Shown: one piece after another, positions 5,865 to 7,556 of the stretch
Layout of the letters: each line of letters begins with the position of its first letter
How positions within the stretch are numbered: the stretch's first letter is position 1
Assembly: GCA_900542035.1 (NCBI GenBank)
Contig: UQMJ01000045.1
Span: 1 to 7,556 of the forward strand
Length of the DNA: 7,556 nt
From: an uncultured Clostridium sp.
GTDB lineage: Bacteria > Bacillota > Clostridia > Lachnospirales > Lachnospiraceae
Direction: 5' to 3'
Translations under genes and position numbers: made by a program
The notes under the pieces: generated by a model
The model's input: the letters and a program-made list of their open reading frames with translations, nothing else
The model's database searches: none
Told to the model about the DNA's origin: nothing

Positions 5865-6547
5865 TGATTGAGATTATAAATGTCAATAAAAGTTATGAAA
5901 ATGGCACAAAGGCCTTAAAGAATATTAACCTTACCATTGATGATGGGGAATTTGTATTCATTACAGGACGCAGCGGATCCGGAAAGTCTACTCTGATGAA
6001 ACTTTTATTAAAAGAATTAGAGCCGACTTCCGGCCGCATTATTGTCAATGATATGGATCTTGGCAAGATGCCCAGGCGGTACGTGCCGAAATATCGCAGA
6101 ATGTTAGGTGTGGTCTTTCAGGATTTCAGACTCCTGAAAGACCGTTCTGTTTTTGAAAATGTAGCCTTTGCCCAGAGAGTAATTGGCGTATCGCCGAAAC
6201 GGATTCGGGAATCGGTTCCGGCCATGCTTCGTATGGTAGGCCTGTCTTCCAAATACAAATCCAATCCCAGGCAGCTTTCCGGCGGCGAACAGCAGAGAGT
6301 AGCCATTGCCAGGGCATTGATCAACCGGCCTCAGGTGCTTTTAGCAGACGAACCTACCGGTAATCTGGACAGCGGCAATACGATTGAGATTATGAAGCTG
6401 CTGGAAAAGATCAACCGCAGAGGGACGACGGTTGTTGTGGTAACCCACAGCCGTGAGATGGTGGAAATGATGGAAAAGAGGGTAATTACCATGGATAGAG
6501 GCATGATTATCGGAGATACAGCATCAGAGGAAGTATGGTATGATTAG
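5864..6547 (+). CDS. ftsE: Cell-division ABC ATPase FtsE
   Basis: A 227-residue peripheral-membrane ATPase that pairs with FtsX to form a mechanotransmitter, not a transporter. ATP hydrolysis inside the cell changes the FtsX extracellular domain and activates peptidoglycan hydrolases. Motifs are complete: Walker A GRSGSGKST (35-43), Q-loop Q86 in VVFQDFRLLKDRSVFENVAF (a typical FtsE string), signature LSGGEQ (138-143), Walker B VLLADEP with D162 and E163, and switch His195. Length is normal. ATG 5864 shares one base with the TAA of the preceding regulator; the nearest ribosome binding site, GGAGAG (5846-5851), is a rather long 12 nt away, so initiation probably relies on ribosomes finishing the regulator. 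It overlaps ftsX by 8 nt. The strict FtsE identity rests on both the motif string and the FtsX partner immediately downstream. Confidence 0.95.
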   Translation: MIEIINVNKSYENGTKALKNINLTIDDGEFVFITGRSGSGKSTLMKLLLKELEPTSGRIIVNDMDLGKMPRRYVPKYRRMLGVVFQDFRLLKDRSVFENVAFAQRVIGVSPKRIRESVPAMLRMVGLSSKYKSNPRQLSGGEQQRVAIARALINRPQVLLADEPTGNLDSGNTIEIMKLLEKINRRGTTVVVVTHSREMVEMMEKRVITMDRGMIIGDTASEEVWYD

Positions 6548-7445
6548 TTCATTTGGCTACAGCCTGAAACAGGGCTTAAAAAACATTGGCAGAAATATGT
6601 TGTTTTCTCTGGCATCCATTGCGACAATCGCCGCCTGTATTTTTTTGTTTTGTCTGTTTTATGCGATTGTAGGAAATGTGCGCCACAGCGCAGAGATGGC
6701 GGAAACAACCGTAGGCATTACCGTATTTTTTGATGAAGGACTGGACGAATCCAGCATTCTGGCCATTGGAGATCAGATTCAGGCCAGAGAAGAGGTAGAA
6801 CGGGTTACGTATACGTCGGCCCAGGAAGCCTGGGAGACTTTTAAGACCAAGTATTTTGAAGATATGGAAGAACTGGCGGCCGGATTTGCAGACGATAATC
6901 CGCTGGCAGACTCTGCTTCTTATGAGATTTTCTTAAAGGACATCAGTCTTCAGGAAGAATTCGTGGCCTATCTGACTTCCATTGACGGAGTGAGAAAAGT
7001 TAATTATTCGAATTCGGCAGTTGCGGCTCTGGAAAATATCAATAAGATCATCGGCCTTTTGTCAGCCGCAATCATCGGAGTCCTGCTGGCGGTAGCAGTC
7101 TTTCTGATTAGCAATACGATTTCAGTAGCAGCGGCATTCCGGAAACAGGAAAACCAGATTATGAAGCTGATAGGCGCTACTAATTGGATGATTCGGGCGC
7201 CGTTTCTGGTAGAAGGGGTAATCATTGGCCTGATTGGTTCGATTCTGCCCCTGGCAGGAATTTACGTTCTTTACCAGAAGGCAGTTATGTATATTGATGC
7301 AAACTACAGGATTATGACAGGGATTTTCCAGCCTATGCCCATTGCAGATTTGTTCCCTTCTATGGTAGGAGTGGCTTTGACGTTAGGCGTGGGAATCGGC
7401 TTTTTTGCCAGCTTCTTTACTATAAGGAAGCATTTAAAAGTATAA
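6540..7445 (+). CDS. ftsX: Cell-division membrane protein FtsX
   Basis: A 301-residue permease-like partner of FtsE with the standard four-helix plan: TM1 about 20-44, a large extracellular domain about 45-168, TM2 about 169-193, TM3 about 222-246 and TM4 about 271-295. The conserved cytoplasmic stretch RKQENQIMKLIGATNWMIR (201-219) before TM3 is a hallmark of FtsX. The extracellular domain is the part that contacts a hydrolase or its activator in Firmicutes. ATG 6540 lies inside the end of ftsE (8-nt overlap), with GAGG at 6527-6530 about 9 nt upstream. No terminator follows; the next start is 13 nt after the stop, so the operon continues. Nothing in the protein appears truncated. Confidence 0.95.
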   Translation: MISSFGYSLKQGLKNIGRNMLFSLASIATIAACIFLFCLFYAIVGNVRHSAEMAETTVGITVFFDEGLDESSILAIGDQIQAREEVERVTYTSAQEAWETFKTKYFEDMEELAAGFADDNPLADSASYEIFLKDISLQEEFVAYLTSIDGVRKVNYSNSAVAALENINKIIGLLSAAIIGVLLAVAVFLISNTISVAAAFRKQENQIMKLIGATNWMIRAPFLVEGVIIGLIGSILPLAGIYVLYQKAVMYIDANYRIMTGIFQPMPIADLFPSMVGVALTLGVGIGFFASFFTIRKHLKV

Positions 7446-7458
7446 TTGAGGGTACTAT

Positions 7459-7556
7459 ATGAACAGACACACAAGAGCAGGTCGGGAACTTCTGGCCTGC
7501 ATTTTGTCAATGAGCCTGATTTTGCCTGGGACGGCTCTGGCCGTTACCAATCAGGA
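7459..7556 (+). CDS. Exported protein, 5' end only; possibly an FtsEX-linked cell-wall hydrolase or activator
   Basis: The first 32 codons of a gene cut by the window end. GAGGG (7448-7452) sits 6 nt before ATG 7459. The peptide is a classic Sec signal: a basic start with R3, R6 and R9, a hydrophobic core at about 11-22, and an ALA site giving predicted cleavage after residue 28. It follows ftsX by 13 nt and is surely in the same transcript. In many Firmicutes the gene after ftsX encodes an EnvC-like coiled-coil/M23 peptidase or an S41 (CtpB-like) peptidase, so one of these is the expectation, but the visible residues contain no domain that proves it. Confidence 0.8.
   Translation, partial: MNRHTRAGRELLACILSMSLILPGTALAVTNQ

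Noticed and set aside
7459..7556. Lipoprotein signal (LLAC at residues 11-14) in the terminal exported protein
   Set aside because: The cysteine precedes most of the hydrophobic core, whereas a true lipobox comes after it; the ALA site at 26-28 is a far better signal peptidase I site.
1..7556. CRISPR array, insertion sequence, toxin-antitoxin pair or defence cassette
   Set aside because: I saw no spaced direct repeats, transposase motifs, terminal inverted repeats or small paired genes on either strand.

Overview
The window looks like ordinary chromosomal DNA from a low-to-mid GC Firmicute. A gut Clostridia of the Lachnospiraceae type is my best guess. The reasons are strong AGGAGG-type ribosome binding sites, Rho-independent hairpin/U-tract terminators, a tRNA without an encoded CCA, and the protein families present (CvfB/YitL, YitT, an MsmK/UgpC-type ATPase, a CdaR-type regulator beside ftsEX). 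The species assignment is inference, not proof. All recognisable genes are on the + strand.

Layout. Positions 1-53 are the 3' part of tRNA-Gln(CUG), followed by its terminator (59-98). Positions 193-2371 hold three closely spaced genes: an acyl-ACP thioesterase, the S1-domain RNA-binding protein CvfB and a class I SAM-dependent methyltransferase. A sigma-A-like promoter at 136-164 lies in front and a terminator at 2382-2411 behind. A YitT-family membrane protein (2455-3309) follows as a single gene. Next comes a monocistronic-looking sugar ABC transporter ATPase (3537-4649) with a structured 5' leader and a strong terminator (4674-4706). The last block (4776 to the window end) is a CdaR/PucR-type regulator, ftsE, ftsX and the start of an exported protein, tightly packed with overlapping or nearly touching ends.

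How the genes fit together. FtsE and FtsX form the membrane complex that switches on cell-wall hydrolases at division. The cut-off secreted protein after ftsX is well placed to be the hydrolase or activator they control. The regulator joined to ftsE by a one-base overlap suggests that cell-wall remodelling and carbon or metabolite sensing may be co-expressed. The sugar ATPase has no permease or binding-protein partner in view and uses only CGT and AGA for arginine, which fits a highly expressed ATPase shared by several sugar importers.

I found no CRISPR array, insertion sequence, phage gene or toxin-antitoxin pair, and no convincing undescribed system. The points most worth a second look are the leader hairpin at 3465-3506 in front of the ATPase, the regulator-ftsEX coupling, and the promoter evidence that moves the thioesterase start to 193.
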